In this document: positions 17,084 through 25,354 of the stretch, piece by piece | Numbering within the stretch: position 1 is the stretch's first letter | Layout of the letters: each line of letters opens with the position of its first letter | NCBI GenBank assembly: GCA_948760655.1 | Contig: CAQBKK010000003.1 | Coordinates: forward strand, 1-37,233 | Length of the DNA stretch: 37,233 bases | Direction of reading: 5' to 3' | Source of the DNA: an uncultured Bacilli bacterium | GTDB taxonomy: Bacteria; Bacillota_I; Bacilli_A; RF39; UBA660 | Position numbers and translations under genes: made by a program | The notes under the pieces: model-generated | What the model was told of the DNA's origin: nothing | Databases searched by the model: none | Seen by the model: only the letters and a program-made list of their open reading frames with translations

Positions 17084-17106
17084 AAAAAAGATAATTTTAA
17101 ATTATC
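17084..17106 (-). terminator. Terminator after the tail-like pseudogene
   Basis: Arms GATAATTT / AAATTATC with a T-rich minus-strand tail. It sits on the stop of the degraded gene and upstream of the clpB promoter. Confidence 0.6.
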
Positions 17107-17749
17107 CTTCTCTAATTAAAGTCATAATCATACAAGAAGTTTCAATTTTAATCGCCCCATCCGTATATATTTGTGTTTTAAAAACCACCTGCTGAAACAT
17201 GAATCACCATTGTAACTGGTAACAACATATCATAATAATCACTTGCTACTGTAGTGGTTCCAGGAGAGTAATTATAATTTATAATTGTTCCAGAAGGACT
17301 ATCTAACTCCCAGAAAATGTTGTTCAGAAAAATATTTCCATTCCCCGAACCACTAAACCGAACATCGGCAGTCACCATATAACATCCTTTTTTTCCTGCT
17401 ACTCCCTCCACCAGGAACAACATATTGTTCAGGTGCTGAATTACCAACTGTAGTATTTAAAATTATTACTTGACTATTTGTGTCATAATTTTCCTGTAGC
17501 TGGTAATTTAAAATAAATATATGTTGCAACTTGAGTAACTGAAGTAGTTTCCACTGTTTTATTTGCATTGTTAACCATTATTCCAGTAATTTTATTACCA
17601 TTCACATATGCTGTCCTTCCACTCAATAGTTGTGCAGATCCAGCAGTAACATCACTTGTAAAAGTTCCATTGATTTCAAATAAATTCACTCCACTTTTGA
17701 TATTCCCTGCTACTAAATTCGCATCCTCCCCCCAGAATTCAAAAGTCAA
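17102..17749 (-). pseudogene. Degraded phage-tail-like protein gene (three frameshifts)
   Basis: Three frames join into one protein if a single base is removed at each of three points. The first part has VAGNIKSGVNLFEINGTF and LLSGRTAYVNGNKITGIM, a repeat typical of phage tail-tip/receptor proteins (GKTAYVNGxKITGT). Then YDTNSQVIILNTTVGNSAPE, then GKKGCYMVTADVRFSGSGNG, and after a third shift in a T5 run FKTQIYTDGAIKIETS to TAA at 17104-17102. The shifts lie near 17490-17500, in a GGG near 17405, and near 17178. The 5' end is unclear; no good ribosome site or ATG is in frame. Probably a remnant of prophage-derived sequence. All three shifts are +1, which an error-prone assembly could also give. 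Confidence 0.7.
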
Positions 17750-17787
17750 TAGAGATATTATGAATTTTATATTATTCTTTGCATTGT

Positions 17788-17821
17788 AAAAAAAATACAG
17801 TTTTTTAAAATATCTGTATTT
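17788..17821 (-). terminator. Terminator of surface-protein gene copy B
   Basis: Arms AAATACAG / CTGTATTT followed by a T8 run on the minus strand, directly after the stop at 17823-17821. Confidence 0.8.
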
Positions 17822-19135
17822 TATAACTTAATTCTATAGGGATTTTCTTTTGTCCCATTTCCTTTTTCTAATAGAACTTTACTTTTTAAATAAAATGTTG
17901 GACGTGCTAGAAAAACTTCCCATTCATCATTAACCAAATGAGTTCTTACTAGGCCTGTATTTCCAATAAAATAAACAGCTTCTCCTCTTTCATCTGGAGT
18001 AAGTAAGAGCTCCATAAATTTATCTTCTAATCCATACAGCCATGCATTTGCTTTATATAATTCACCATTCTCATAAATAATGTGTTCATAATTATCTTTA
18101 TTGATGGAATAACTATAATCACTTGGATACATTAATCCTATATTGGCAATAAAAGATATTTCTCCACCACTATATCCCCTTGTATCACTTCTCTCTAATA
18201 AATAATAATTTCTAGCGATAAATTTTTTTAAATTTATACTATTAGGAGCTCCTAAATACCATTTCGCTGGTTCTATATATTTTTGACTTTCTCCAAGTGA
18301 ATTCCAAAACTCTTCATTTAACGTATCTTTTAAACTACTATTTTCCCATTGATTGGTTCCATTTTTATTCCAATTGTATCCTTTATTATTTGGAGTATAG
18401 TTACCAAGTTTACTACTCTCTGCCGATTCTCCTTCATAAAAAGTAGCTTTAATAAGTTTTACTCTAGGTTCATAAGGACCATCACTACTACTTTGGGTTG
18501 GTATCACTCCTATAATTCGGTATAAATTCTCCTCTGTACAGATATCACTACATCCAAAATAAACATAATTATTTGGATTACTTCCTGTATAGCGATAATC
18601 TGTTAATACAGGGGTTTGATCTGTCGCTTCATGTTCTATCTTTACTACTTCTGTATTTGTATTTGCAAGGCTCATAATATAATGATTAAAATGTCTTCCA
18701 GTTTTAAATTCAATGACACATTTCACTTTTACATGGCTTATATTATTTACAAATATACCCCATTTCTTGTAATCCCAATACGCAATTGCATTTTTATCAT
18801 CACATACTACATCGACATCATATTCCCCTTGATTCGGTACTTCTGTAATTGAATTCCCATCTAATGTCATAGCAAGTTCTAAATCTCCATTTAAAAAAGA
18901 TGGTACTTTTCCCCTTAATACATTAAATTCTTTCTTTTCTTCATATAAGGCATACGTTCTATATAGGGTTACGGCTCCTAATATAGCTATAACTCCTAGG
19001 ATAGAACCTAGTATGATTCTCTTTTGTTTTTGGTTTTTGTTAAACCTTTCTAATTCTCCTGAGTTCCCTTTACTTAATGTACCCCCCCCCCAGAAGACTT
19101 TTTCTGGTTGGGAGGTTTTGATTTTTCTTTTTCAT
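17821..19135 (-). CDS. Phase-variable membrane-anchored surface protein, copy B (OFF)
   Basis: ATG at 19135-19133 behind GAGGAGG. As written, the G10 tract shifts the frame to a stop at 19072-19070. With 9 or 12 G the frame continues unbroken to TAA at 17821, giving about 437 aa: basic N-terminus (NQNLPTRKSLL), lysine-rich linker, one helix (RIILGSILGVIAILGAVTLY), then a large outer domain. That domain has a LYRIIGVIPT core, several aromatic/Asn-rich blocks (NKGYNWNKNGTNQW; FWNSLGESQKYIEPAKWYLG) and the end GNGTKENPYRIKL. I have a sense of such proteins in uncultured gut Firmicutes but no named function. The usual internal ATG at 18870 lacks the anchor and any ribosome site. TATACT lies about 35 bases before the start. 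Confidence 0.75.
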
Positions 19136-19154
19136 TAACTTTTCCTCCTCTATT
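18899..19154 (-). repeat. 5' cassette repeat, copy B (homologous to 1-254)
   Basis: Same block as copy A: ribosome site, start, hairpin, G10, lysine-rich segment, membrane helix, and the ALYEE-KEFNVL linker. The outer domains differ beyond this or lie outside the window. Could allow recombination between the two genes. Confidence 0.75.
19082..19091 (-). repeat. Poly-G tract (G10), putative slippage switch, copy B
   Basis: Ten G in the coding strand at the same codon as in copy A. The inverted repeat CCAGAA (19090-19095) / TTCTGG (19102-19107) touches the tract. The present count is OFF; loss of one G, or gain of two, would restore about 437 codons. Confidence 0.8.
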
Positions 19155-19221
19155 TTCTATTTCATTTAGTATAACATAAAAATTTGTTATCCTAAACATT
19201 TTTTTGTTCTAAAAAATCACC

Positions 19222-20499
19222 TTAAATTTTAGATTGCAATTCCCTTGAACAATCTTTATAAGTTGTATGCAAATATTCTTCCGATTTTTCACTCAATGGA
19301 TTCTCTAAGAATTCTTCATAAATCTTCTTAATATCTTCATTTTCATAACTAGATCTTTTAAGAGCCACTCGATCACTTTCATACAAACTTTTACTTCTTT
19401 CTTCTATATACATAGTTTGTTTTTGTTTAGGAAGAATAGTTTGTCCTCCTCCTCCAACACATCCATTTGGACAAGCCATCACTTCTATAAAATGATAGTC
19501 TTTTAAATGTGTATACACTTGTTTGATAGTAGAAATTCCAAACACAACTGCTACTTTTATTTTCATACCCCCTAAATCAACTTCTGTTTCTTTAAAATTC
19601 GAGTTCCCTCGTACCGAAGTTAAAGAAAGGAATGTATCTGGCGCCTTTTTATGATTCAAAAAATAATAGGCTGTACGTAATGAAGCTTCCATCACCCCGC
19701 CACTTGTTCCAAAAATCACTCCTGCTCCACTTCCACGACTTAATAAAGAATCAAATTCTGCATCTGAAACATTTTTAAAATCAATCCCTTGTTCACGAAA
19801 TAACATAGCAAGCTCAGTCGTTGTTAAAATGTAATCATTATCTTGCTTACTATCTCTTTTAATCTCTGTTTTTTTAGCAACACATGGTGCAATCGTTACA
19901 GTAACAATATCTTCCTTATTCAAATTTTTTAAACGAGCAAAATAATTTTTAATCACCGCACCTTGCATTCCAATCGGACTTTTACAAGTAGATAAATGAT
20001 TTATATCTTCTCCATGATATTTTTCCATATACTCTACCCACGAAGGACAGCAAGAAGTAAACATAGGAAGGTTTTTATTTTTTTCTATTCTTTTAACAAG
20101 TTCACTTGCTTCTTCCATAATCGTTAAATCAGCACCAAACGTAATATCAAATACATAAGAAAATCCAAGTTCTTTTAATGCTCCTACTAACTTGCTTTCT
20201 AAAAATTCACCAGGAAGAAAACCAAACTCATCACCAATAGCTACACGAACAGCTGGAGCAATAGATACAACAACTATCTTTTCTTCATCATGTAAATTAG
20301 CAAGCACTTCTTTATAATTATATTTAGGTTGTAAAGCTCCCATGGGACAAGTTAAGATACATTGTCCACAATGTATACAATCCTCTTTTTCTAATTGATT
20401 GCATTCTAAACATCTCTCTAAACAAGCCCCACAATCAATACATTTTTCTCCAATCCTTTGTAAAGAATAATTCTCTTCACATACCTTTACTTTTCCCAT
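19222..20499 (-). CDS. [FeFe] hydrogenase, short monomeric type
   Basis: A 425-aa iron hydrogenase for H2 turnover in fermentation. The N-terminus has ferredoxin-like [4Fe-4S] motifs (CIDCGACLERC; CIHCGQCILTCP). The H-cluster domain has L1 TSCCPSWVEYM, L2 IAPCVAKKTEI and L3 EVMACPNGCVGGGGQ. L3 usually reads ACPGGC; here the first G is N. There is no long N-terminal extension for extra clusters or NADH binding, so the electron donor is probably ferredoxin (inference). The gene starts 30 bases after dnaI, with which it is probably co-transcribed, an unusual pairing. The maturation genes hydEFG are not in the window. Confidence 0.92.
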   Translation of the reverse strand: MGKVKVCEENYSLQRIGEKCIDCGACLERCLECNQLEKEDCIHCGQCILTCPMGALQPKYNYKEVLANLHDEEKIVVVSIAPAVRVAIGDEFGFLPGEFLESKLVGALKELGFSYVFDITFGADLTIMEEASELVKRIEKNKNLPMFTSCCPSWVEYMEKYHGEDINHLSTCKSPIGMQGAVIKNYFARLKNLNKEDIVTVTIAPCVAKKTEIKRDSKQDNDYILTTTELAMLFREQGIDFKNVSDAEFDSLLSRGSGAGVIFGTSGGVMEASLRTAYYFLNHKKAPDTFLSLTSVRGNSNFKETEVDLGGMKIKVAVVFGISTIKQVYTHLKDYHFIEVMACPNGCVGGGGQTILPKQKQTMYIEERSKSLYESDRVALKRSSYENEDIKKIYEEFLENPLSEKSEEYLHTTYKDCSRELQSKI

Positions 20500-20529
20500 A
20501 CTTCTCCTTTATCTTTTCTATACTTAAAA

Positions 20530-21411
20530 TCAATTTTTATTTCTTCTATTTTCACTAATCAAAGCCATCTCTAAAGAAAGCTGTTTAATTCGTTCAATAA
20601 TTCTTCTAGCTTTCACTTTATCTACTTTTGTACTTGTTAAAGACAAACTTTGCTCTAATTCCTCTATCGTTAAATTAGAAGTAAAAAAAGTTGTTTTATT
20701 GGCTTCCATTCTCGCTTGTAAAATAGTTCCTAAAATTTCATCTCTTCCCCAATCAGTTACTTTTTCTGCCCCTATATCATCTAAAAGTAAAAGATCTACT
20801 GTTTGATAGCGATGCATCAAATAAGAAAAACGATCCCAATCTTCTTTTAAAGTACGTAAAGCATCTTGAAAATAAACGATTTCTATATCCACATTTTTAC
20901 TATAGGCAAGTTCATTTAATAAAGCAGAAAGTAAATACGTTTTTCCAGAACCAAAGTTCCCATGCAAATAAAGTCCCTTCATTGATTTTGTTGCATCATA
21001 ATTATCATAAAAAGTATCCAACCATTTTATCACTTTCAATTGATTTTTATCAGAAGTATCAATATCTTTCATACGAACTTTTTTATGACGAGCATTTTCT
21101 TTTTCTAAAACAGCTTGCATATATTTACATGGTTTATAAGAAAAATAAAGACGTCCTTCTTTTTTTTCAGGAACAATTTGATGACCTTCGTAAGAATTTT
21201 GACACATAAAGAACCCCTTACAATTTTGACAATTTTTATTTTCTTCTACTATAGTTTCCAATTTACTCGTTATCTTCATCGCATTCTCTTTTTGAAGTTT
21301 CAATTGATTTACCAAGAAAGCAAAATCTTTATCTTGCATTGCTGTAACAAAAGATTTATCTAAATCATATTGCAAACTATCTTTTTTGGTCATTTCACTC
21401 AAATTTTGCAT
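20530..21411 (-). CDS. dnaI: Primosomal protein DnaI (helicase loader)
   Basis: Loads the replicative helicase at origins together with DnaB/DnaD. The N-terminal zinc-binding segment NCQNCKGFFMCQNSYEGH is typical of DnaI. The AAA+ domain has Walker A GNFGSGKTYL near residue 160 and Walker B LLLLDDIGAE near 215, with FFTSNLTIEEL as sensor 1. The ATG at 21411 is chosen because the promoter -10 at 21428-21433 excludes the longer start at 21429, and GAAGGTGGTG precedes it. In most Firmicutes dnaI directly follows dnaB; here an ABC exporter and a terminator lie between and dnaI has its own promoter. Confidence 0.93.
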   Translation of the reverse strand: MQNLSEMTKKDSLQYDLDKSFVTAMQDKDFAFLVNQLKLQKENAMKITSKLETIVEENKNCQNCKGFFMCQNSYEGHQIVPEKKEGRLYFSYKPCKYMQAVLEKENARHKKVRMKDIDTSDKNQLKVIKWLDTFYDNYDATKSMKGLYLHGNFGSGKTYLLSALLNELAYSKNVDIEIVYFQDALRTLKEDWDRFSYLMHRYQTVDLLLLDDIGAEKVTDWGRDEILGTILQARMEANKTTFFTSNLTIEELEQSLSLTSTKVDKVKARRIIERIKQLSLEMALISENRRNKN

Positions 21412-21427
21412 ATACTTCACCACCTTC

Positions 21428-21456
21428 ATTATAAAGGATAGCCATTATTTTGACAA
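21428..21456 (-). promoter_or_regulatory. dnaI promoter
   Basis: TTGTCA (21456-21451), 17-base spacer, TATAAT (21433-21428). It also decides the dnaI start codon. Confidence 0.8.
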
Positions 21457-21481
21457 TAAATTTACTGCTTTATTTTTTTCT

Positions 21482-21509
21482 AAAAAAACTACACATTTTC
21501 ATGTATAGT
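21482..21509 (-). terminator. Terminator after the ABC exporter gene
   Basis: Arms ACTATACAT / ATGTGTAGT with a GAAA-type loop and a T7 tail. Confidence 0.8.
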
Positions 21510-21515
21510 CTATTT

Positions 21516-23238
21516 CTATAATAGTTCATGCTCATACAATTTTTTATAATACTTATTCTTTTTAATTAACACATCATGTGTACCCTTTCCATCAATTTTC
21601 CCATCTTCTACTACAAGTAAATAATCACAATCATGAACAGTAGACAAGCGATGGGCAATAATCAAAATCGTATAATTTTTACTAATCTTGTGAATCGAGT
21701 GTTTAATAAAATCTTGGGTTTCATTATCTAAAGCACTCGTTGCTTCATCAAGCAAAATAATCTCACTTTTCTTCATTAGTGCCCGCGCAATAGCAAGTCT
21801 CTGACGAAGTCCACCAGATAAAATAACACCACCTTCTCCAATCAAAGTATCGTATCCTTTAGGAAGGGTCATTACATATTCATGAAAAGCACAAAGTTTA
21901 CAATTTCGAATCATTTCTGCGTCACTTGCATCAGTTTTCACAATTTTTAAATTCTCTTTGATTGTCATATTAAAAAGATAAGGGTTTTGTGTAATCACCG
22001 AAAAATTTTCTCGAATCGTTTTCTCATCTAAATCTGTGATAGAAATACCATCTAATAAAATTTCTCCTTCCTTACATGTATAAAGTTTAGGAATAAGTCC
22101 AAAAATCGTTGACTTTCCCGCCCCACTTTTCCCAACAATTCCTACGGTTTCGTTAGGTTTTATATGAAAAGAAACCTCTTTTAATACCTCTTCTTTCTGA
22201 TTATAAGAAAAAGAAACATTTTTAAACTCTATATCTCCTTTTAGTTTTGAAATATGTTTTGTTCCATACTTCTCTTTAGAATACGTTTTCCCATCCACAA
22301 TTTCATACAAACGCTCAAAAGAATAACGGACATCAAAAACACTTTCTAAAAGAGAAGATAGGTTCTCTAAAAATCCAAATGCTCTTCCTTTATAAGTATA
22401 TAAAATTACCAAATTTGCTCCCAAAAATAAATCTTTACTCATCAAATAAATAGCTAACACATAGACACCAAAATCAATCACTTTCTGAATTCCCCAATTT
22501 ACTTCATCTCTTAAAAATATTTTATGTCGATGTTCTTTATTTAATGCATGAATACATTTTTGATTATGTAGTGTTTTTTTTTATCATTTCATCTTTTAAA
22601 TTCAAAACCTTTATATCTCGTATGCCCCGAATGATTTCATTAAAAGAACTAGCGTAAGTCTCCAATGTTCTATCTTTTTCTTTTCTTTGTTTCTTACGAA
22701 TTTGCATAGATCTATACCGTAATAAAGAAAGAATTCCTGAACCAATAAAAATATAAATTCCTATAGGAACACTCATCATAAAAATATAAATAAGTACCCC
22801 AAAAGACTTTAAAGTCCAAGACAAATTTCTACTCACTTGAAAGAAAAAAGAGGCAGCAGCACTAGTATCTCCATTCATTCTTGAAGAAAAAAAAGAAGTT
22901 CCCAAAGTATCAAAATTTTTCTGTTCTAACAAAAATAGATGTTTAGAAATAAGTTCTTGGGTGTCTAACGTAATTTGTTCCTCTAAATCATACTCCGACT
23001 CCCGTCTTATATAATTAACAACTTGCTCAATTAACGAAATTCCTAACAAAATCCCCGCAAACCATAAAATGCTATCCAGTGAAATGCTTGTAATTGCAGT
23101 CATTAATCGAGCAGAAAAATAGGGTTCAATGAGACCAAACACCAAATTTATACTCATTAAAAAGAAATAAAGAAAAACCTGCAATTTTCGCTTTTTAAAA
23201 AACGAAAAAATTGTCCTATAAAATTCTTTTGTTGTCAT
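21516..23238 (-). pseudogene. ABC exporter (membrane + ATPase half-transporter), frameshifted at an A9 run
   Basis: A type IV ABC exporter of about 573 aa in two frames. Residues 1-220 carry the first membrane helices (VFLYFFLMSINLVFGLIEPY). At 22582-22574 a run of nine A puts the frame into TAA a few codons on. With eight A it reads on (TLHNQKCIHALNKEHRHKIF) into the remaining helices and the ATPase: Walker A GKSGAGKST, signature LSGGLRQR (usually LSGGQ), Walker B IILLDEATSALD, H-loop AHRLSTV. The second part alone lacks a ribosome site. In-frame protein could still arise by slippage at the A run. The start follows the dnaB TAG directly and in the same frame. No substrate can be named. Confidence 0.82.
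22574..22582 (-). repeat. Poly-A tract (A9) at the frameshift of the ABC exporter
   Basis: Nine A in the coding strand; eight or eleven would join the two halves. Runs of nine or more A are known sites of both replication and transcription slippage. Confidence 0.7.
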
Positions 23239-23244
23239 CATCAC

Positions 23245-24516
23245 CTACTTATACTTACTGATAATGCTTTCTAGTTCCTCTTCTTCTTCTTTACTCATAT
23301 TTTCCTTTTCAAGCGTTTCATTAAACCAAACTGGCTCAATCGTTTTATCTACCTTTGGATTTGTAATTTTCTTACTATATTTCTTATGTTCTTTTTCTGC
23401 TACATTCATGGCATCCTCTGCTGTTTCAATATTAAGTCTTTTCCATTGTCCAGCAATTGTTTCCACAAATGCTGTATTCAAATTATTATTATTTTTTTTC
23501 AAAACATAATCAATTAATACATTCACAACTGCTGGTTTTAATTTTAAATCGACAAGCAAATTTTCAAGTAATCGCAAATCTCTATTTGTTGGCTTACTCC
23601 CTTTGTATTTACTCCGTAAAAAATCATAAGGTGTTGTATTTTCAAATACTCCAATAATTTTTCCACGATTGGTAGTATCTCCTACTGGATTTTTTAAATA
23701 CTCTGGCTGTGTTCGATACACAAGGGTTGGAAGTTTTCCATTCGTATTGTATTGATAAAACCTACGAGCACTTTTACGTAACTCTTCTTTATCAATAAAT
23801 CCCTTTTCATTAATTACCATACAAAGAATATCAGTCATTTTAAATGTATCCAAATTGTAAGTAAATGCTAAATTATTTATAAGCTCCTTTAATCTTTTAT
23901 TTAAACTTCTCTCATTTAATATTCCTTTAGGAAGGGAAGAAAAAAGCATATCAAAATCAACTTGGTCTTGCATAACAATAGCGTTCTCTTGTGGTCCTGT
24001 TGCATCAAAAGAAACATTACTACTCGCTTTATAGGTAGAATCCATAGGAGCTGTAATATCTTCATACTCCTTTAAATCAATTTTATATTCTCTAAACTCA
24101 GCTTTTAATAGTTCATACTCATGTTTGCCAATATTATTATATAAAACCACATTCAAAATCGGATGGTTAAAAAATTCTTTTGGACTCATAGGAGAATAAA
24201 GTTCGTACACATAGCTATTCATTTCTCCTTGTTTAAAATAGGTTTTTATTAAACCCACTGCCTCTAAAGAAAGACGTGCCTGTTTTATAGTTTCTAAATC
24301 ACACTTTAACATACTCATTAAATGATGATGCGTATAATCCATACTTACAATTTCAAGTCGATCCAAATCTCTCCATAAAGTAAGATACAAACAGACAGCT
24401 GCATACCCAATAATCGGCTCATACAAACTAATAATATTTTTTCGTTCCTTATCTGTAAGCATCGTTTTATTAACCACCATATACTTATCAGCAGGCAAAA
24501 GTGTAACAAGTCTCAT
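23245..24516 (-). CDS. dnaB: Replication initiation and membrane attachment protein DnaB (Bacillus type)
   Basis: Helicase co-loader of the PriA-DnaD-DnaB-DnaI route; not the E. coli DnaB helicase. The N-terminal winged-helix part (DKERKNIISLYEPIIGYAAV) is typical. The C-terminal DnaD-like domain includes LLENLLVDLKLKPAVVNVLI and the FVETIAGQWKRLNI block, equivalent to the YxxxIxxxW motif. Length is 423 aa, near the family norm. ATG start behind TTGAGGTG, own promoter at 24541-24570. Ends in TAG, immediately followed in frame by the ABC exporter start. Confidence 0.9.
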   Translation of the reverse strand: MRLVTLLPADKYMVVNKTMLTDKERKNIISLYEPIIGYAAVCLYLTLWRDLDRLEIVSMDYTHHHLMSMLKCDLETIKQARLSLEAVGLIKTYFKQGEMNSYVYELYSPMSPKEFFNHPILNVVLYNNIGKHEYELLKAEFREYKIDLKEYEDITAPMDSTYKASSNVSFDATGPQENAIVMQDQVDFDMLFSSLPKGILNERSLNKRLKELINNLAFTYNLDTFKMTDILCMVINEKGFIDKEELRKSARRFYQYNTNGKLPTLVYRTQPEYLKNPVGDTTNRGKIIGVFENTTPYDFLRSKYKGSKPTNRDLRLLENLLVDLKLKPAVVNVLIDYVLKKNNNNLNTAFVETIAGQWKRLNIETAEDAMNVAEKEHKKYSKKITNPKVDKTIEPVWFNETLEKENMSKEEEEELESIISKYK

Positions 24517-24540
24517 AAAAACACCTCAAGTTCAAATACT

Positions 24541-24570
24541 ATTATAATAAATAACTAAATACGAAGGCAA
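24541..24570 (-). promoter_or_regulatory. dnaB promoter
   Basis: TTGCCT (24570-24565), 18-base spacer, TATAAT (24546-24541). Confidence 0.7.
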
Positions 24571-24571
24571 G

Positions 24572-24592
24572 AAAAAAAGTCCTAAAGGACTT
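24572..24592 (-). terminator. Terminator after thioredoxin-like gene 1
   Basis: Arms AAGTCC / GGACTT with a 4-base loop and T7 tail, just after the stop codon. Confidence 0.88.
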
Positions 24593-24593
24593 C

Positions 24594-25322
24594 TTAACAT
24601 GCTTCATCACAACTAGTATCATATACTTTATTTATAAGTTCTATTAACTGATTAGCAAGTTCACTTTCTTGTTCTTTTGTTAATTCATCATAACCATTTT
24701 CTTGCGAATCAATCGTACCTACATGAATACCAACAATTTCACCATTTTTTACTCCTACAAGTGTCGGAGCATAAAGACGTTTTTCTTTTGTATCAATTTT
24801 TTTACCATCTGGAGTTTCTAAATAAAAGGGCTTTAAAACACTATCCATTAACTCTAAAATTTTATAGTACCCTTTCGTTCCTTCTTCTTTTACCTCTACC
24901 TTGTTTTTTTCATCCAAAGCAAGTGTATCACGAATACTAGAAATATTTAAATAATTTAATTTACCAATACTCATATTATCTAAAGTAGAAAGTAAAACAG
25001 GAAGAAGTGTTCTACACCACGGACAATCTGCAAACCCAAAATATAAAAGTCCTGTTCCATTTTCTAAAAATTGAATCGTTTCCTCTTCTGTTAAAATATC
25101 AACAGGGTTAGTGAGTGAAATAGAAAGTTCTTTAATCGTTTTTCCATCCTTTTCACGAACCACATTATTTAAAGATTCATATTCAGTTTTAAAAAGCAAA
25201 GCATCTGTATTATTTACAATCTCTTCTTTTTTATCTCGAAATGCTAAAACACCTACAAATATCATAAATGCAAAAAGCATTAGAATAATACCTAAAAACA
25301 TTTTTTTATCTTTATCTATCAT
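24594..25322 (-). CDS. Membrane-anchored thioredoxin-like protein 1 (CPWC)
   Basis: A 242-aa protein with one N-terminal helix (MFLGIILMLFAFMIFVGVLAF) and an outward thioredoxin fold. The active-site motif is FGFADCPWCRTLLP, and the cis-Pro segment is probably YAPTLVGVKNGEIVG. It should act as a thiol-disulfide oxidoreductase or thiol-dependent reductase outside the membrane (inference). The C-terminus has two more Cys (SCDEAC). Homologous to 30899-31588 along its length. The ATG at 25322 follows GTGGTGGTAAT; an earlier GTG would overlap the previous gene. Cotranscribed with the 25355-26221 gene. Confidence 0.8.
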   Translation of the reverse strand: MIDKDKKMFLGIILMLFAFMIFVGVLAFRDKKEEIVNNTDALLFKTEYESLNNVVREKDGKTIKELSISLTNPVDILTEEETIQFLENGTGLLYFGFADCPWCRTLLPVLLSTLDNMSIGKLNYLNISSIRDTLALDEKNKVEVKEEGTKGYYKILELMDSVLKPFYLETPDGKKIDTKEKRLYAPTLVGVKNGEIVGIHVGTIDSQENGYDELTKEQESELANQLIELINKVYDTSCDEAC

Positions 25323-25354
25323 ATTACCACCACTAATAAAAGTGTATCTTAAAA

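Noticed and set aside
18868..18870. Internal ATG as start of the copy B surface protein
   Set aside because: No ribosome site; it would omit the in-frame anchor conserved with copy A.
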